DNA of 64,000 nucleotides from Pseudoxanthomonas sp. Root630. Its GTDB lineage: Bacteria; Pseudomonadota; Gammaproteobacteria; Xanthomonadales; Xanthomonadaceae. The stretch covers positions 23,537 to 87,536 of the forward strand of contig NZ_LMGY01000004.1 in NCBI RefSeq assembly GCF_001427585.1, given 5' to 3'. A program made the translations under genes and the position numbers. Of the stretch, positions 1-10,155 are shown piece by piece (positions within the stretch are counted from its first letter, which is position 1; every line of letters begins with the position of its first letter). The notes under the pieces are model-generated. The model did not search any database. It worked only from the letters and a program-made list of their open reading frames with translations, and was not told where the DNA came from.

Positions 1-1056
1 GCGACTATCGATCATGCGGCGATGGGCCATGCCGCGCCGCCGGCTCAAGCAGCCGAGCCTGCCATGCAGGGCATGGACCACTCGCAGATGGGGCACAGCT
101 CGCCCGCGAGTACACCTGCAGCGCCCAAAGCGCAGACGCAGCCGATGCAGGGCATGGATCACAGTCAGATGGCACAGCCCGCTGCGTCCGACGCCTCCAG
201 CACGTCCACGCCTGCGATGCAGGGGATGGACCATTCGCAGATGGGCCACGGTTCGCCCGCATCCGCTACGCCAGAAGCTGGCATGCAATCGATGGAGGGC
301 ATGGACCACAGTCAGATGGGACATGGGCCTGTCGCACCAACGCAGCCGCGCACCCCGATTCCTGCGGTGACCGAGGCTGATCGTCAGGCGGCCATCGCGC
401 CTGCACACGCGCATCCGGTGCATGACAATTCGATCAAGAGCTACGTACTGCTCAATCGCCTGGAAGCCTGGGATGCCGATCCGGGCACCGGGCTGGGTTG
501 GGAGGGTCAGGGTTGGATCGGTACGGACCTCAATCGCGTCTGGTTCCGCAGTGAAGGCGAACGCACAGATGGTCAGACCGAGTCGGCTGATCTGGAAGTG
601 CTCTACGGCCGCAGTATCTCCACGTGGTGGGATGTGGTGGCCGGTGTGCGCCATGACTTCAAGCCGGGGGCTTCGCAGAACTTCGCCGCTATCGGCGTAC
701 AGGGCTTGGCACCGATGAAGTTCGAAGTATCCGCCACAGCCTATCTCGGCGAAGGCGGCCAGACTGCTGCCAATGTCGAGGCCGAGTACGAACTGCTGCT
801 GACCAATCGGCTGATCCTGCAGCCGCTGGTGGAGGTCACGGCGTATGGCAAGAACGATCCATTGCGCGGAATAGGTTCGGGTCTGAGTACCGCTGAGGCG
901 GGCCTGCGACTTCGTTATGAGTTCACCCGAAAGTTCGCTCCCTACATCGGCGTGGTGTACGAGCGTGCGTTTGGCAATACCGCAGACATGCGACGCGAGC
1001 ATGGCGAGTCTTTTGAAGACACGCGCTTGGTCATCGGCCTTCGTACCTGGTTCTAA
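1..1056 (+). CDS. copB: Copper resistance protein B (CopB), 5' end outside the window
   Basis: Outer-membrane copper resistance protein. The frame is open from base 1, so the true start and signal peptide lie upstream; the first internal ATG is at 22. The N-terminal third is a Met/His-rich periplasmic tail with four copies of a [15 protein letters not shown] unit. The C-terminal ~230 residues form the CopB beta-barrel domain, with the family phrases [19 protein letters not shown]-like AIGVQGLAP, and a terminal aromatic residue (RTWF). A second, different CopB is at 40115, and both share the barrel phrases. CopB normally follows the multicopper oxidase copA, which would lie just upstream of this window. 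The next gene starts 12 bases downstream, so they are probably co-transcribed. The family assignment is firm; copper binding by the repeats is inferred from composition. Confidence 0.93.
   Translation, partial: ATIDHAAMGHAAPPAQAAEPAMQGMDHSQMGHSSPASTPAAPKAQTQPMQGMDHSQMAQPAASDASSTSTPAMQGMDHSQMGHGSPASATPEAGMQSMEGMDHSQMGHGPVAPTQPRTPIPAVTEADRQAAIAPAHAHPVHDNSIKSYVLLNRLEAWDADPGTGLGWEGQGWIGTDLNRVWFRSEGERTDGQTESADLEVLYGRSISTWWDVVAGVRHDFKPGASQNFAAIGVQGLAPMKFEVSATAYLGEGGQTAANVEAEYELLLTNRLILQPLVEVTAYGKNDPLRGIGSGLSTAEAGLRLRYEFTRKFAPYIGVVYERAFGNTADMRREHGESFEDTRLVIGLRTWF
64..327 (+). repeat. Imperfect tandem repeat coding Met/His copper-binding units
   Basis: Four units of about 33 bases each encode [11 protein letters not shown] or a close variant ([22 protein letters not shown]), separated by Ala/Pro/Ser-rich spacers of different length. 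Units begin near 64, 145, 217 and 292. The repeats are within copB and keep the frame, so copy number could change without breaking the gene. Confidence 0.85.
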
Positions 1057-1068
1057 GGGGAACTGACA

Positions 1069-1917
1069 ATGAAATCCAACAAGAAGATGTGGGTATGGCT
1101 CGGCGCCGGCGTGGCATTGGTTGCGGTGGTCGCAACCGCCGCGGTCTCTCTGGGCGTGTACAACGTGGCCGCTGATGATCCGCATAGTCGCCCGGTGTAT
1201 GCGCTACTTGAAACGGCGCGTGAGCGTTCCATTGAGGTGCGCGCCGCCAAGCTTCAGGTACCCACGAACCTGGATGATCCTGAGCGTATCCGCCAGGGTG
1301 CGGGCAACTACAACGCTATGTGTGTGACCTGTCATCTTTCGCCAGATGCGGCGGCCACCGAGATGAGCAAGGGTCTGTACCCCGCGCCACCAAACCTAAG
1401 CAAGCACCCGGTGGGTCCAGCTGAGGCGTTCTGGGTGATCAAGCACGGCATCAAGGCCAGCGGCATGCCTGCGTGGGGCGGCAGCATGGACGATGAGTTC
1501 ATCTGGAACATGTCGGCCTTCCTGCAGAAGCTGCCCAAGCTGGACAAGGCCGGCTACCAGGCGTTGGTAGCCAGCAGTGATGGCCATTCACACGGTGGCG
1601 GTGAGACCGGCGGGCACTCGCATGGCGAGGAAGCGGGTGCAGATCACCATGGCGGCGGTGATAGCGAAGAGATGGGTGATGGCCATGGCCATGGCCAGGG
1701 GCATGAAGCAGGTGGCATGGGCATGGACATGAGCAAGCCTAAGGAAGGCACCACGCATGTGCATGCCGACGGCAAGACGCACGTGCATGCGGCCGAGCCG
1801 GCAAAGCAACCTGCGCAGGCCAAGTCCGAGGGCGAGCACGATCAGCACGGCTCCATGCCAGCCAAACCAGCCGAGCCAGCTCCCAAGGCCGATGACGGCC
1901 ACGATCACCAGCATTGA
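1069..1917 (+). CDS. Membrane-anchored c-type cytochrome with His-rich C-terminal tail
   Basis: A 282-residue protein. Residues ~8-30 form an uncleaved-looking signal anchor (WVWLGAGVALVAVVATAAVSL). One haem site, CVTCH, lies near residue 86, and a probable axial Met is in SGMPAW near residue 139, so the core is a class I cytochrome c exposed to the periplasm. From about residue 170 to the end the protein is a low-complexity tail with dozens of His, Gly, Asp and Met residues (SHGGGETGGHSHGEE and similar), likely a metal-binding extension. A good AAGGGG ribosome site precedes the ATG. It follows copB by 12 bases and precedes a DUF411 gene, so a role in copper handling or periplasmic redox is inferred from context. 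The function is not known. Confidence 0.85.
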   Translation: MKSNKKMWVWLGAGVALVAVVATAAVSLGVYNVAADDPHSRPVYALLETARERSIEVRAAKLQVPTNLDDPERIRQGAGNYNAMCVTCHLSPDAAATEMSKGLYPAPPNLSKHPVGPAEAFWVIKHGIKASGMPAWGGSMDDEFIWNMSAFLQKLPKLDKAGYQALVASSDGHSHGGGETGGHSHGEEAGADHHGGGDSEEMGDGHGHGQGHEAGGMGMDMSKPKEGTTHVHADGKTHVHAAEPAKQPAQAKSEGEHDQHGSMPAKPAEPAPKADDGHDHQH

Positions 1918-1945
1918 TCCCTTCATGGAGCTGCCCCGGCTCCAC

Positions 1946-1969
1946 GCCCGAGCGCCTCGGCGCTCGGGC
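1946..1969 (+). terminator. GC-rich hairpin after the cytochrome c gene
   Basis: An 11-base inverted repeat (GCCCGAGCGCC / GGCGCTCGGGC) separated by two bases, followed by ATCTCTT. The T-run is weak, so it may only attenuate transcription before the DUF411 gene. Confidence 0.5.
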
Positions 1970-1984
1970 ATCTCTTAAGGAAGC

Positions 1985-2530
1985 ATGATGAACACTTCAC
2001 GCAGCTGTCTCTTTCTGCTGGCCACGGCCTTGTCGCTGACCGCATGCGCGCGCCCCGAATCGGCTGTCAATTCAGAGGCGGCATCGGACGCCCAATCTCC
2101 GACATCGGCGGCTGCGCAGCAGGTCACTCAACCGCAGCGTCCGTTGCCGTTGGTCAAAGTACATAAGAGTGCGACCTGCGGTTGCTGCCAACTGTGGGTG
2201 GAGCATCTGGAGAAAGCAGGTTTTACGGTTGAGGTGCACAACAGCGAAGACCTCAACCCGATCAAGGCGCGCTTGGGCGTTCCCTATGGACGCGGCTCGT
2301 GCCATACCGCCGAGATCGATGGCTACATCGTCGAAGGTCATGTGCCGGTGCAGGACATCCTGCGCCTGCTGCGTGAGCGCCCGGTAGGCCGTGGATTGGT
2401 GCTACCGGGGATGCCTGCCGGTTCTCCTGGCATGGAGATGCCCGACGGACGCGTTCAACCCTATACGGTGGAGTTCGTACTGCCCGATGGCACCACGCAG
2501 CCTTACGTCCTGCACGGTCAACGCAGCTGA
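1985..2530 (+). CDS. DUF411 family metal-binding lipoprotein
   Basis: A 181-residue protein with a lipoprotein signal: a hydrophobic stretch ends in LTAC (lipobox cysteine at residue ~21), so it is probably anchored in a membrane and faces the periplasm. The DUF411 domain spans ~57-140 with the conserved KSATCGCCQLWVEHL motif (metal-binding CxCC) and the YGRGSCHTAEIDGYIVEGHV block. DUF411 proteins are typical of copper and silver resistance clusters, and a role as periplasmic copper carrier is inferred. Two ATGs lie in tandem (1985 and 1988); AAGGAAG is a suitable ribosome site for either. It lies 41 bases upstream of a Cu-ATPase gene. Confidence 0.88.
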   Translation: MMNTSRSCLFLLATALSLTACARPESAVNSEAASDAQSPTSAAAQQVTQPQRPLPLVKVHKSATCGCCQLWVEHLEKAGFTVEVHNSEDLNPIKARLGVPYGRGSCHTAEIDGYIVEGHVPVQDILRLLRERPVGRGLVLPGMPAGSPGMEMPDGRVQPYTVEFVLPDGTTQPYVLHGQRS

Positions 2531-2570
2531 CAGTTTGCTCGCGATCCCTTCTTCCAGACCAGAGTGATCC

Positions 2571-4997
2571 ATGTCCCCTCATTCCCACGATGAAGCCGGC
2601 AAGGCGATGCCGCAGGGTGCCAGCGATGGTCCAGACTCGGTGCGTGATCCGGTATGCGGTATGCAGGTCTCCGCGGCTAGAACGCCGTACCACGCCCTGC
2701 ATGGCGGAACGAAGTATCACTTCTGCTCAGCCAAATGCCGAGAGCGGTTCATCACCAATCCCGTCCGCTCTACGGACGATGCTCCCCAGCAAGTTGAAGT
2801 GACCGCCCCAGCAGCGGTGGTCCAACCCAGCGGTACCCACGCCACGGTCTACACCTGCCCGATGCATCCGCAGATTCGTCAGCCAGGTCCCGGCACCTGT
2901 CCGATCTGCGGCATGGCGCTGGAGCCGGAGATGCCCTCGCTGGAGGGGGACGACAATCCGGAGTTACGCGATTTCACCCGAAGGTTCTGGTGGACATTGC
3001 CCTTGACCTTGATCGTCCTAGTCTTGGCCATGCTGGGACACCGTCTGCCCGGCTTGTCCACGCAGGCGCGCACCTGGATTGAGCTCGTGCTGAGCGCTCC
3101 AGTGGTGCTCTGGGCGGGGTGGCCATTCTTTGAACGCTGCCTGCAGTCCATCGGCAATCGCAGCCCCAACATGTGGACGCTGATCGGCATCGGCGTGGCC
3201 GCCGCGTTTGGCTACAGCGTGGTGGCCACCGTGGCACCGGGCCTGTTTCCGGACTCTTTCCGCGAGCATGGACGGGTAGGGGTCTACTTCGAGGCGGCAG
3301 CGGTCATCGTCTCGCTCACCCTGCTCGGACAACTGCTGGAACTGCGGGCGCGTTCCAAAACCTCGGCGGCCATCAAGTCCCTGCTGGGATTGGCGCCCAA
3401 GACGGCTCGCCGCGTCAAACCCGATGGTGGCGAAGAGGACGTTGCGCTGGATCACGTGCACGTGGGTGATCTGCTTCGCGTACGACCGGGCGAGAAGGTG
3501 CCGGTCGATGGGGAAGTCATCGAAGGCCGCACCAGTGTTGATGAGTCGATGCTGACCGGTGAACCCATTCCGGTGGAGAAGGCTGTCGGTGATCACGTTA
3601 TAGGCGCCACGCTCAACGGGACGGGCGCCTTGGTCATCCGGGCGGACAAAGTGGGATCCGGGACGGTACTGGCGCAGATTGTGCAGTTGGTAGCCCAAGC
3701 CCAGCGCTCCCGCGCGCCGATGCAGCGTATGGCGGACAAGGTGGCGTACTGGTTTGTCCTGGCCGTGCTGGCCACGGCGGTGCTCACGTTCTTCGGATGG
3801 GGCCTGTTTGGACCCGAACCGTCCTGGACCTTTGCCGTCCTCAATGCCGTATCGGTTCTGATCATTGCGTGCCCGTGCGCCCTAGGTTTGGCTACCCCCA
3901 TGTCGATCATGGTCGCCACCGGCCGCGCTGCACAGGTCGGGGTCCTGTTCCGCGATGCTCAGGCGATCGAACAGCTACGTCTGATCGACACGTTGATCGT
4001 GGACAAGACCGGTACGTTGACCGAGGGGCGTCCAGCCTTTCGCGACACGCTCTCCTACGCCGGCTTCGATGCCGATCAGATCCTCAGCTTGGCTGGCAGC
4101 TTGGAGCAGGGCAGTGAGCATCCCTTGGCCGAGGCCATCGTGGCTGAAGCCCAGCGACGTGGCTTGAACCTGGTGGCCGCCCAAGATTTCGATTCGCTCA
4201 CCGGTCAAGGCGTTCGCGGGCGCGTGTCCGATCAGGATGTTGTGCTTGGCAACCAAAGCTTGATGGCATCGATAGGGGCTGATGTTGCGCCCTTGCAGAG
4301 CAGCGCTGAGCGTCTGCGCAAGGAAGGCGCCAGCGTGATGTTCCTGGCGGTCAATGGACGATTGGCCGGTGCCATTGCGGTAGCAGATCCCATCAAAACC
4401 ACGACCTTGCCTGCCTTGAACCTGCTACGTGCCGATGGCCTGCACGTGGTGATGGCCTCCGGTGACGCACAGGCGACGGCCGAGGCCGTGGGGCGCACGC
4501 TGGGCATCGACGATGTGCGTGGCGGCGTCAAACCTCAGGACAAGGCCGAACTGGTCCAGCAACTCAAAGCCCAAGGGCGTCGTGTGGCCATGGCCGGCGA
4601 TGGCATCAACGATGCGCCGGCCCTGGCGGCAGCCGATGTGGGCATCGCGATGGGGACGGGCACGGATGTGGCCATGTCCAGCGCCCAGCTCACCCTGGTC
4701 AAGGGTGATTTGAGGCGCATCGTGCAAGCCCGTGCCATCTCGTCTTCGACAGTGGCCAACATGAAGCAGAACCTGGGCTTCGCCTTCGTCTACAACGCCA
4801 TCGGCGTGCCCATCGCCGCCGGCCTGCTGTACCCCAGCTTCGGCCTTTTGCTCAGTCCGATGATGGCGGCCCTGGCCATGAGCCTGAGCTCGGTTTCGGT
4901 GGTCACCAATGCCTTGCGTTTGTCCGGCTCCACCGTTGTTGCCACCTCTCACCCTGACCGCGCCGATGAGCCTGCGCGCGGCCATTCCTGTCACTGA
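2571..4997 (+). CDS. Copper-translocating P1B-type ATPase with YHS and HMBD N-terminal domains
   Basis: An 808-residue inner-membrane pump. Instead of an HMA domain, the N-terminus carries a YHS domain (~22-63, [10 protein letters not shown] and HFCSAKC) and a heavy-metal-binding domain (~92-119, [15 protein letters not shown] and [11 protein letters not shown]). Eight membrane segments are expected. Seen directly: the ion-path motif [10 protein letters not shown] at C434/C436, the phosphorylation motif DKTGT at D478, TGEP, the [12 protein letters not shown]-site motif and [10 protein letters not shown]. This is the CopF/SilP-like subgroup of P1B-1 exporters, so Cu(I) or Ag(I) export to the periplasm is expected from family knowledge. 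No strong ribosome site precedes the ATG. It is one of three distinct Cu-type ATPases in the window (the others start at 35044 and at 50739 on the minus strand). Confidence 0.95.
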   Translation: MSPHSHDEAGKAMPQGASDGPDSVRDPVCGMQVSAARTPYHALHGGTKYHFCSAKCRERFITNPVRSTDDAPQQVEVTAPAAVVQPSGTHATVYTCPMHPQIRQPGPGTCPICGMALEPEMPSLEGDDNPELRDFTRRFWWTLPLTLIVLVLAMLGHRLPGLSTQARTWIELVLSAPVVLWAGWPFFERCLQSIGNRSPNMWTLIGIGVAAAFGYSVVATVAPGLFPDSFREHGRVGVYFEAAAVIVSLTLLGQLLELRARSKTSAAIKSLLGLAPKTARRVKPDGGEEDVALDHVHVGDLLRVRPGEKVPVDGEVIEGRTSVDESMLTGEPIPVEKAVGDHVIGATLNGTGALVIRADKVGSGTVLAQIVQLVAQAQRSRAPMQRMADKVAYWFVLAVLATAVLTFFGWGLFGPEPSWTFAVLNAVSVLIIACPCALGLATPMSIMVATGRAAQVGVLFRDAQAIEQLRLIDTLIVDKTGTLTEGRPAFRDTLSYAGFDADQILSLAGSLEQGSEHPLAEAIVAEAQRRGLNLVAAQDFDSLTGQGVRGRVSDQDVVLGNQSLMASIGADVAPLQSSAERLRKEGASVMFLAVNGRLAGAIAVADPIKTTTLPALNLLRADGLHVVMASGDAQATAEAVGRTLGIDDVRGGVKPQDKAELVQQLKAQGRRVAMAGDGINDAPALAAADVGIAMGTGTDVAMSSAQLTLVKGDLRRIVQARAISSSTVANMKQNLGFAFVYNAIGVPIAAGLLYPSFGLLLSPMMAALAMSLSSVSVVTNALRLSGSTVVATSHPDRADEPARGHSCH

Positions 4998-5025
4998 TGG
5001 CTCATATCCCACAAGGAGTACTGCA

Positions 5026-5340
5026 ATGAAGCGTTATGCCTCCCTCTCGATGATGGCCCTGTTCCTGATGGCCGGCGCGGCCTTCGCCGGTGGCCAGACC
5101 ACCACGCCCACCACCGACCACGGCCAGCACAAGCCGATGGATCATAAGAAGCAGGAGCATGGTCAGCACAAGCCGGCCGCGGCCGATGCCGACTTCACTA
5201 AGCTCGATGCCAACAAGGACGGCTCGTTGTCCAAGGAAGAGCTGGCCAAGCACAAGCTGGCACCCCACTTTGGCATGCTCGATAGCAACAAGGACGGCAA
5301 GCTGAGCCCGCAGGAATTCGCTGCCGGCAAGGGCATGTAA
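5026..5340 (+). CDS. Secreted EF-hand protein
   Basis: A 104-residue protein. The start at 5026 was chosen because it has an AAGGAG site 8 bases upstream and gives a clean signal peptide (MKRYASLSMMALFLMAGAAFA); the frame is open further upstream but that part overlaps the ATPase gene. After a His/Lys-rich linker (DHGQHKPMDHKKQEHG) come two EF-hand loops, DANKDGSLSKEE and DSNKDGKLSPQE. Periplasmic Ca(2+) binding is likely from the loops, and the His/Met linker could bind copper (inference). It sits between the Cu-ATPase and a DUF305 gene. Confidence 0.85.
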   Translation: MKRYASLSMMALFLMAGAAFAGGQTTTPTTDHGQHKPMDHKKQEHGQHKPAAADADFTKLDANKDGSLSKEELAKHKLAPHFGMLDSNKDGKLSPQEFAAGKGM

Positions 5341-5350
5341 GTGTTGTCGG

Positions 5351-5385
5351 CCTGGGAGCCGCATCAGCGGCTCCCAGGTTCTTCT
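5351..5385 (+). terminator. Probable rho-independent terminator after the EF-hand gene
   Basis: A perfect 12-base stem (CCTGGGAGCCGC / GCGGCTCCCAGG) with a 4-base ATCA loop, followed by TTCTTCT. It lies between the EF-hand and DUF305 genes and may partly separate them. Confidence 0.65.
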
Positions 5386-5414
5386 GCCGTTCTGCCATTC
5401 CCACGGAGATTGTT

Positions 5415-5966
5415 ATGACCTCTTCGCACGGTACGCACGAAAACGCGCACGACCCGCAGTCCCGGCACGCAAAGCCGCACGCCTCGCACCCACCTGCCCA
5501 CCAGGCCCAGCAAGGGCATCAAGGCCACTATGGCCGCCTGTTGTTGATGATGGGCCTGTCTTTCGTGGCCATGTACGCCTTGATGTACGCCATGGTCGAT
5601 CAGTGGGCCAACGTCTATAACAACGTCAACCAGTTCTACATGGCGGGCCTGATGGCCGCTCCCATGCTGCTGATCGAGCTGTGGCTCATGTCCAGCATGT
5701 ACCCCGATCGTCGACGCAATCTGATTCTGGCTGCTCTGACGCTCGCGTTCATGCTGTTCTGCTGGTGGGGAATTCGCACGCAAGCAGCGGTCACTGACAA
5801 GCAGTTCATCCGTTCGATGATTCCCCACCACGCTGGCGCCATCCTGATGTGCGAGGAGAATCGCCTGAAGGACCCTGAGTTGGTGAAGCTCTGCCAAGAC
5901 ATCATCACCTCGCAGACACAGGAGATCGCGCAGATGAAGCAACTGTTGGCTGAGCGCTCCCGCTAG
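5415..5966 (+). CDS. DUF305 family membrane protein
   Basis: A 183-residue protein. A His-rich N-terminal tail (HGTHENAHD, ASHPPAHQAQQGHQGHYG) is followed by three predicted membrane segments (~46-64, ~78-98, ~102-122). The C-terminal DUF305 segment has the hallmark SMIPHHAGAILMCEENRL and a helical end. DUF305 proteins are common in copper resistance clusters; their biochemical role is unknown, and His/Met metal binding is inferred. Its stop codon overlaps the 3' end of the oppositely oriented hutG by 4 bases, so the copper cluster abuts the hut operon with no gap. Confidence 0.88.
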   Translation: MTSSHGTHENAHDPQSRHAKPHASHPPAHQAQQGHQGHYGRLLLMMGLSFVAMYALMYAMVDQWANVYNNVNQFYMAGLMAAPMLLIELWLMSSMYPDRRRNLILAALTLAFMLFCWWGIRTQAAVTDKQFIRSMIPHHAGAILMCEENRLKDPELVKLCQDIITSQTQEIAQMKQLLAERSR

Positions 5967-6925
5967 CTCACTGCCTTTTGCCAGCCGGTATCACCCCATT
6001 GAGCGTGCGCACTGACCATGCGGTGGATCAAACGCGCGGCCACACGTGCGGTGGCCTGATCCGGATCCAAGGGCGGACACAGTTCCGCCACGTCGACCAC
6101 ACGTACCTTGCCCGAGGCCATGACCAGATCCAGCAGGGCTTCCAGGACCTCCAGACTCACTCCGCGTGGGTTGGGGGCACTCACGCCCGGGGCCACAGCC
6201 TGCGGCAGCACGTCCAGGCACAGCGTCAGGTAGATCACGTCAACCGCCTCACACCACGCACGCAGCACCTCAGCCTGTGCCAGCCAGTTCCAGGTGCACA
6301 GCACGTCATCGGTGAGGTAATGGGCGCCTTCGCGCTCGGCCGTGGCGAATAGACGCGGTGTGTTGCCGGATCGACTTACACCAATGCAGTGATACTGCAG
6401 CGGGGAGCCACTTCTGCGGGCATGCTCCAGTGCCTGCAGGAAGGGCGTGCCCGAGCTCGCACTGCCTTGCTCACGCAGATCAAAGTGTGCATCGAAGTTG
6501 AAGATGCCGATGCGAGCGTTGGATGCGCCCAGGTGACCCCGCAGTGCGGCGTAGCTGGCATAGCCGATCTCGTGCCCGCCGCCCAGACCAATCACCCAAT
6601 GTCCCTGATCCAGCAGTTGCTGCGCTCGATGGGAGTAGTGGGCCTGCGCCAACTCCAATGCCTGATCCGCGCAGGTGATGTCGCCCGCATCGTAGAGCGG
6701 AGCACAGTGGAGCACGGGCAGGTTGGCCAAGGCGTTGCGAAGTGCACCGGGTCCTTGTGCGGCGCCCAGTCGGCCGCTGTTACGACGAATCCCTTCATCG
6801 CTGGCAAATCCCAGCAGAGCAATGCCGGGCGCCTCAGGCTGCGGGTCCAAGACCACCCGTTGGTGCCAGCGTTGCGTATCGGCGGTGGCCGGCAGGTCCA
6901 CGCGTCCGTGCCACGCCAGATTCAC
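5963..6925 (-). CDS. hutG: Formimidoylglutamase (arginase/ureohydrolase family)
   Basis: A 320-residue enzyme that hydrolyses N-formimidoyl-L-glutamate to glutamate and formamide, the last step of the four-step histidine pathway. Metal-site blocks of the ureohydrolase family are visible: [21 protein letters not shown], and [15 protein letters not shown]. In the last block the first Asp of the usual D-x-D pair appears as Cys; this may be normal for this HutG subgroup and should be checked. It starts at a GTG that overlaps the hutH stop (GTGA), giving tight coupling. It is last in the hutC-U-H-G run, and its 3' end overlaps the convergent DUF305 gene. Confidence 0.9.
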   Translation of the reverse strand: MNLAWHGRVDLPATADTQRWHQRVVLDPQPEAPGIALLGFASDEGIRRNSGRLGAAQGPGALRNALANLPVLHCAPLYDAGDITCADQALELAQAHYSHRAQQLLDQGHWVIGLGGGHEIGYASYAALRGHLGASNARIGIFNFDAHFDLREQGSASSGTPFLQALEHARRSGSPLQYHCIGVSRSGNTPRLFATAEREGAHYLTDDVLCTWNWLAQAEVLRAWCEAVDVIYLTLCLDVLPQAVAPGVSAPNPRGVSLEVLEALLDLVMASGKVRVVDVAELCPPLDPDQATARVAARLIHRMVSAHAQWGDTGWQKAVS

Positions 6926-8451
6926 GCGCGCAGATCCTGCAGCGGCCAGTCCAGGAACGCGCGCAAACCGCCCCGCTCGATCAAGGCTTCCATCGCCTGC
7001 ATTTCCGGGGCCAGATAGCGATCCTCATCGTAGCGGGGGACCTCGCTACGCACCTGTGCATGCACTGCCTCCAATGCCTGCGAAGACGCCAGCGGCCGCC
7101 TGAACTCAATGCCTTGGCAGGCGGCGAGCAGCTCGATGGCCACGATCCGGCGCACGTTGTCGGCTACCTCGCGCGACTTGCGCGCGGCGAAGGTGGCCAT
7201 GCTGACGTGATCCTCCTGATTGGCCGAGGTGGGCAGGGAGTCCACGCTGGCCGGGTGGGAGAGGGTCTTGTTCTCGCTGGCCAGGGCGGCCGCGGTCACG
7301 TGCGCGATCATGAAGCCGGAGTTCACGCCCGGATTGGCGACCAGGAAGGCGGGCAAGCCGGAGATCGTGGCATCGATGAGTAGGGCGATGCGCCGTTCCG
7401 ACAGTGCGCCAATCTCGGACACCGCCATCGTCAGCTGGTCCGCGGCAAAGGCCACCGGCTCGGCGTGGAAGTTGCCGCCGGAGATCACCTCGCCGGTGTC
7501 GGTGAATACCAGCGGATTGTCGGAGACTGCATTGGCTTCGGTCAGCAGCACGTGGGCGGCGTGCTGCATGACATCGCGCACCGCGCCCATGACCTGAGGC
7601 TGACACCGAAGGCTGTAAGGGTCTTGCACGCGGGTGTCGTTGTGAAGGTGCGATTGGCGAATGGCACTGCCGGCCAGCAGCCGCTGGTAGTGCGCAGCCA
7701 CTGCTATCTGGCCCGGCTGGCCACGCACGGCGTGGATGCGCGGATCGAACGGAGCATCGGAGCCGCATGCCGCATCCACGCTCATCGCGCCGGTTAGCAC
7801 GGCGGCTGCATAGACTTGTTCGGCAGCAAACAGCGCCATCAGCGCAATACCCGTGGACACTTGGGTACCGTTGAGCAGCGCCAGCCCTTCCTTGGCGGCC
7901 AGTCGGATGGGAGCGATCCCGGCGTCTTGCAGCGCTTGGCTGGCCGACATGATCTGCCCGTCGACGCGTACCTGGCCTTCGCCCATGGCCGCCAAGGTCA
8001 GATGCGCCAAGGGGGCCAGATCACCGGATGCACCGACCGAACCCTGGGCGGGGATACAGGGCCAGATCCCGGCGTTGTAGACCGCGATCAGGGTGGTCAG
8101 CGTCTGCTCGCGCACACCCGAGTAGCCCCGCGCCAGGGAAGCGATCTTGGTGGCGAAGATCAGGCGCACGCAGGCATCGTCGAGCAATGGCCCCATGCCC
8201 ACGGCGTGCGAACGTACCAGGTTGGTTTGCAACTGTTCCAGTTGCTCGCGTGGGATGTGGACCTTGGCCAGTTTGCCGAAGCCGGTGTTGATGCCGTAGG
8301 CCGGCTCGCCAGCGGCCACGATGGCCTGCACGGCCTGCGAAGAGGCGCGGACGTTGTCCCAGCAATCTGCGTCCAGGGCGATGGGATCAGCCCCTTGCGC
8401 GATCTGCCGCAGCTGGGCCAACGACAACTGGCCCGGTGTCAGGGTGAGCAT
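6922..8451 (-). CDS. hutH: Histidine ammonia-lyase
   Basis: A 509-residue enzyme that deaminates L-histidine to urocanate, the first step of histidine degradation. The start at 8451 ([16 protein letters not shown]) fits the family length, with GGAG 9 bases upstream; the frame is open further but overlaps hutU. The ASG tripeptide that forms the MIO cofactor is in [15 protein letters not shown] near residue 143. Other conserved blocks are [21 protein letters not shown] and NQEDHVSM. It is separated from hutU by 5 bases and overlaps hutG by 4, so it is translated as part of one operon. Confidence 0.97.
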   Translation of the reverse strand: MLTLTPGQLSLAQLRQIAQGADPIALDADCWDNVRASSQAVQAIVAAGEPAYGINTGFGKLAKVHIPREQLEQLQTNLVRSHAVGMGPLLDDACVRLIFATKIASLARGYSGVREQTLTTLIAVYNAGIWPCIPAQGSVGASGDLAPLAHLTLAAMGEGQVRVDGQIMSASQALQDAGIAPIRLAAKEGLALLNGTQVSTGIALMALFAAEQVYAAAVLTGAMSVDAACGSDAPFDPRIHAVRGQPGQIAVAAHYQRLLAGSAIRQSHLHNDTRVQDPYSLRCQPQVMGAVRDVMQHAAHVLLTEANAVSDNPLVFTDTGEVISGGNFHAEPVAFAADQLTMAVSEIGALSERRIALLIDATISGLPAFLVANPGVNSGFMIAHVTAAALASENKTLSHPASVDSLPTSANQEDHVSMATFAARKSREVADNVRRIVAIELLAACQGIEFRRPLASSQALEAVHAQVRSEVPRYDEDRYLAPEMQAMEALIERGGLRAFLDWPLQDLRA

Positions 8452-8456
8452 GCGAT

Positions 8457-10148
8457 TCACTCCAAAATGGCCGGCAGGGTCAGGCCATGCTCTCGGGCAC
8501 AGGCCAGTGCTTGCTCGTAGCCCGCATCGGCGTGGCGCATCACGCCCGTGGCCGGGTCGTTCCACAGCACACGCGCCAACCGGCGGTCGGCTTGCTCGGT
8601 GCCATCGCAGACGATGACCACGCCTGAGTGTTGCGAGAAGCCCATGCCGACGCCGCCGCCATGATGCAGGCTCACCCAGGTGGCACCGCCACTGGTGGCT
8701 AGCAGCGCGTTGAGCAGCGGCCAGTCCGAGACCGCATCGGAGCCATCGCGCATGCCTTCGGTTTCACGGTTGGGGCTGGCGACCGAACCGCAGTCCAGGT
8801 GATCGCGTCCGATGACGATCGGTGCCTTGAGCTCGCCGGTGCGCACCATTTCGTTGAAGGCCAGCGCGGCCTTGTGGCGCTCGCCCAACCCAAGCCAACA
8901 GATCCGTGCAGGCAAACCTTGGAAGGCGATGCGCTCACGGGCCTGGTCCAGCCAGTGGTGAAGATGCGTGTTGTCGGGAAACAGTTCTTTGACCTTGGCA
9001 TCGGTCTTGTAGATGTCTTCGGGATCCCCGCTCAAAGCCACCCATCGGAACGGGCCCATGCCGCGGCAGAACAGCGGACGGATACAGGCGGGCACGAATC
9101 CGGGGAAGGCAAAGGCATTGTCCACGCCCTGATCCAGCGCCACCTGGCGGATGTTATTGCCGTAATCGATCGTGGGCACGCCCATGGCGTGGAAATCGAG
9201 CATCGCGCGCACATGCGTGGCACACGAGGCCGCGGCAGCCTGCGCCAGCTCGCGTCGCTGACCATCGTCACCGCCGCGCGCCTGTTCCCACTGTGAGAGG
9301 GTCCATCCGGCGGGCAGATAGCCATTGATCAGGTCATGCGCTGAGGTCTGATCGGTCACGGCGTGAGGGCGGGAACCTCCATTGCGCGCGCGCGCGACGA
9401 ACTGCGGCAACAGTTCGGCCGCATTACCCAGCAAGCCCACCGATACCGGCGTCGGGCTGTGTTCGATGATCTGCAAGGCTTCATCGATGGAGTAGGCCTT
9501 GTGATCGACATAGCGGGTGCGGATACGAAAATCGATCCGAGACTCCTGGCACTCGATCACGATGCTGCTGGCCCCGGCTAAGGTCGCCGCCAACGCCTGC
9601 GCGCCCCCCATACCGCCCAAGCCGGCGGTGAGGATCCACTTGTTTTGCCAGTTACCACCATAGTGCTGGCGACCCAGCTCAACGAACGTCTCGTAGGTCC
9701 CCTGCACGATGCCCTGGCTACCGATGTAGATCCAACTGCCGGCGGTCATCTGCCCGTACATCATCAAGCCCTTCTTATCGAGCTCGTTGAAATGCTCCCA
9801 GGTCGCCCAATGAGGCACCAGGTTGGAGTTGGCGATCAGTACGCGCGGTGCATCCGGATGCGTGCGGAACACGCCTACCGGTTTTCCCGATTGCACCAAC
9901 AAGGATTCATCGTCCTCTAGCGCCTGCAACGTGGCCAGGATGCGATCAAAACTTTTCCAGTCACGCGCGGCACGACCGATTCCACCGTAGACCACCAGAT
10001 CTTCCGGGCGCTCGGCCACGTCGGGATCCAAGTTGTTCTGGATCATGCGGTAGGCCGCTTCAGTCAGCCAGCTCTTGCAGTGCAACTGGGTGCCGATCGG
10101 AGCGCGAACGGTGCGCGTAGGGGAAGCGGAGCGTTCCAAGGTATCCAT
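8457..10148 (-). CDS. hutU: Urocanate hydratase
   Basis: A 563-residue NAD-dependent enzyme that converts urocanate to imidazolone propionate. The start is the ATG at 10148, preceded by GAGGA 5 bases upstream; the in-frame TTG just before it is less likely. Conserved blocks include [34 protein letters not shown] and GLGGMGGAQ (NAD-binding loop), and [14 protein letters not shown] near the end. Length and composition are normal. Only 7 bases separate it from hutC, so repressor and enzymes share a transcript. Confidence 0.97.
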   Translation of the reverse strand: MDTLERSASPTRTVRAPIGTQLHCKSWLTEAAYRMIQNNLDPDVAERPEDLVVYGGIGRAARDWKSFDRILATLQALEDDESLLVQSGKPVGVFRTHPDAPRVLIANSNLVPHWATWEHFNELDKKGLMMYGQMTAGSWIYIGSQGIVQGTYETFVELGRQHYGGNWQNKWILTAGLGGMGGAQALAATLAGASSIVIECQESRIDFRIRTRYVDHKAYSIDEALQIIEHSPTPVSVGLLGNAAELLPQFVARARNGGSRPHAVTDQTSAHDLINGYLPAGWTLSQWEQARGGDDGQRRELAQAAAASCATHVRAMLDFHAMGVPTIDYGNNIRQVALDQGVDNAFAFPGFVPACIRPLFCRGMGPFRWVALSGDPEDIYKTDAKVKELFPDNTHLHHWLDQARERIAFQGLPARICWLGLGERHKAALAFNEMVRTGELKAPIVIGRDHLDCGSVASPNRETEGMRDGSDAVSDWPLLNALLATSGGATWVSLHHGGGVGMGFSQHSGVVIVCDGTEQADRRLARVLWNDPATGVMRHADAGYEQALACAREHGLTLPAILE

Positions 10149-10155
10149 CAAATCC

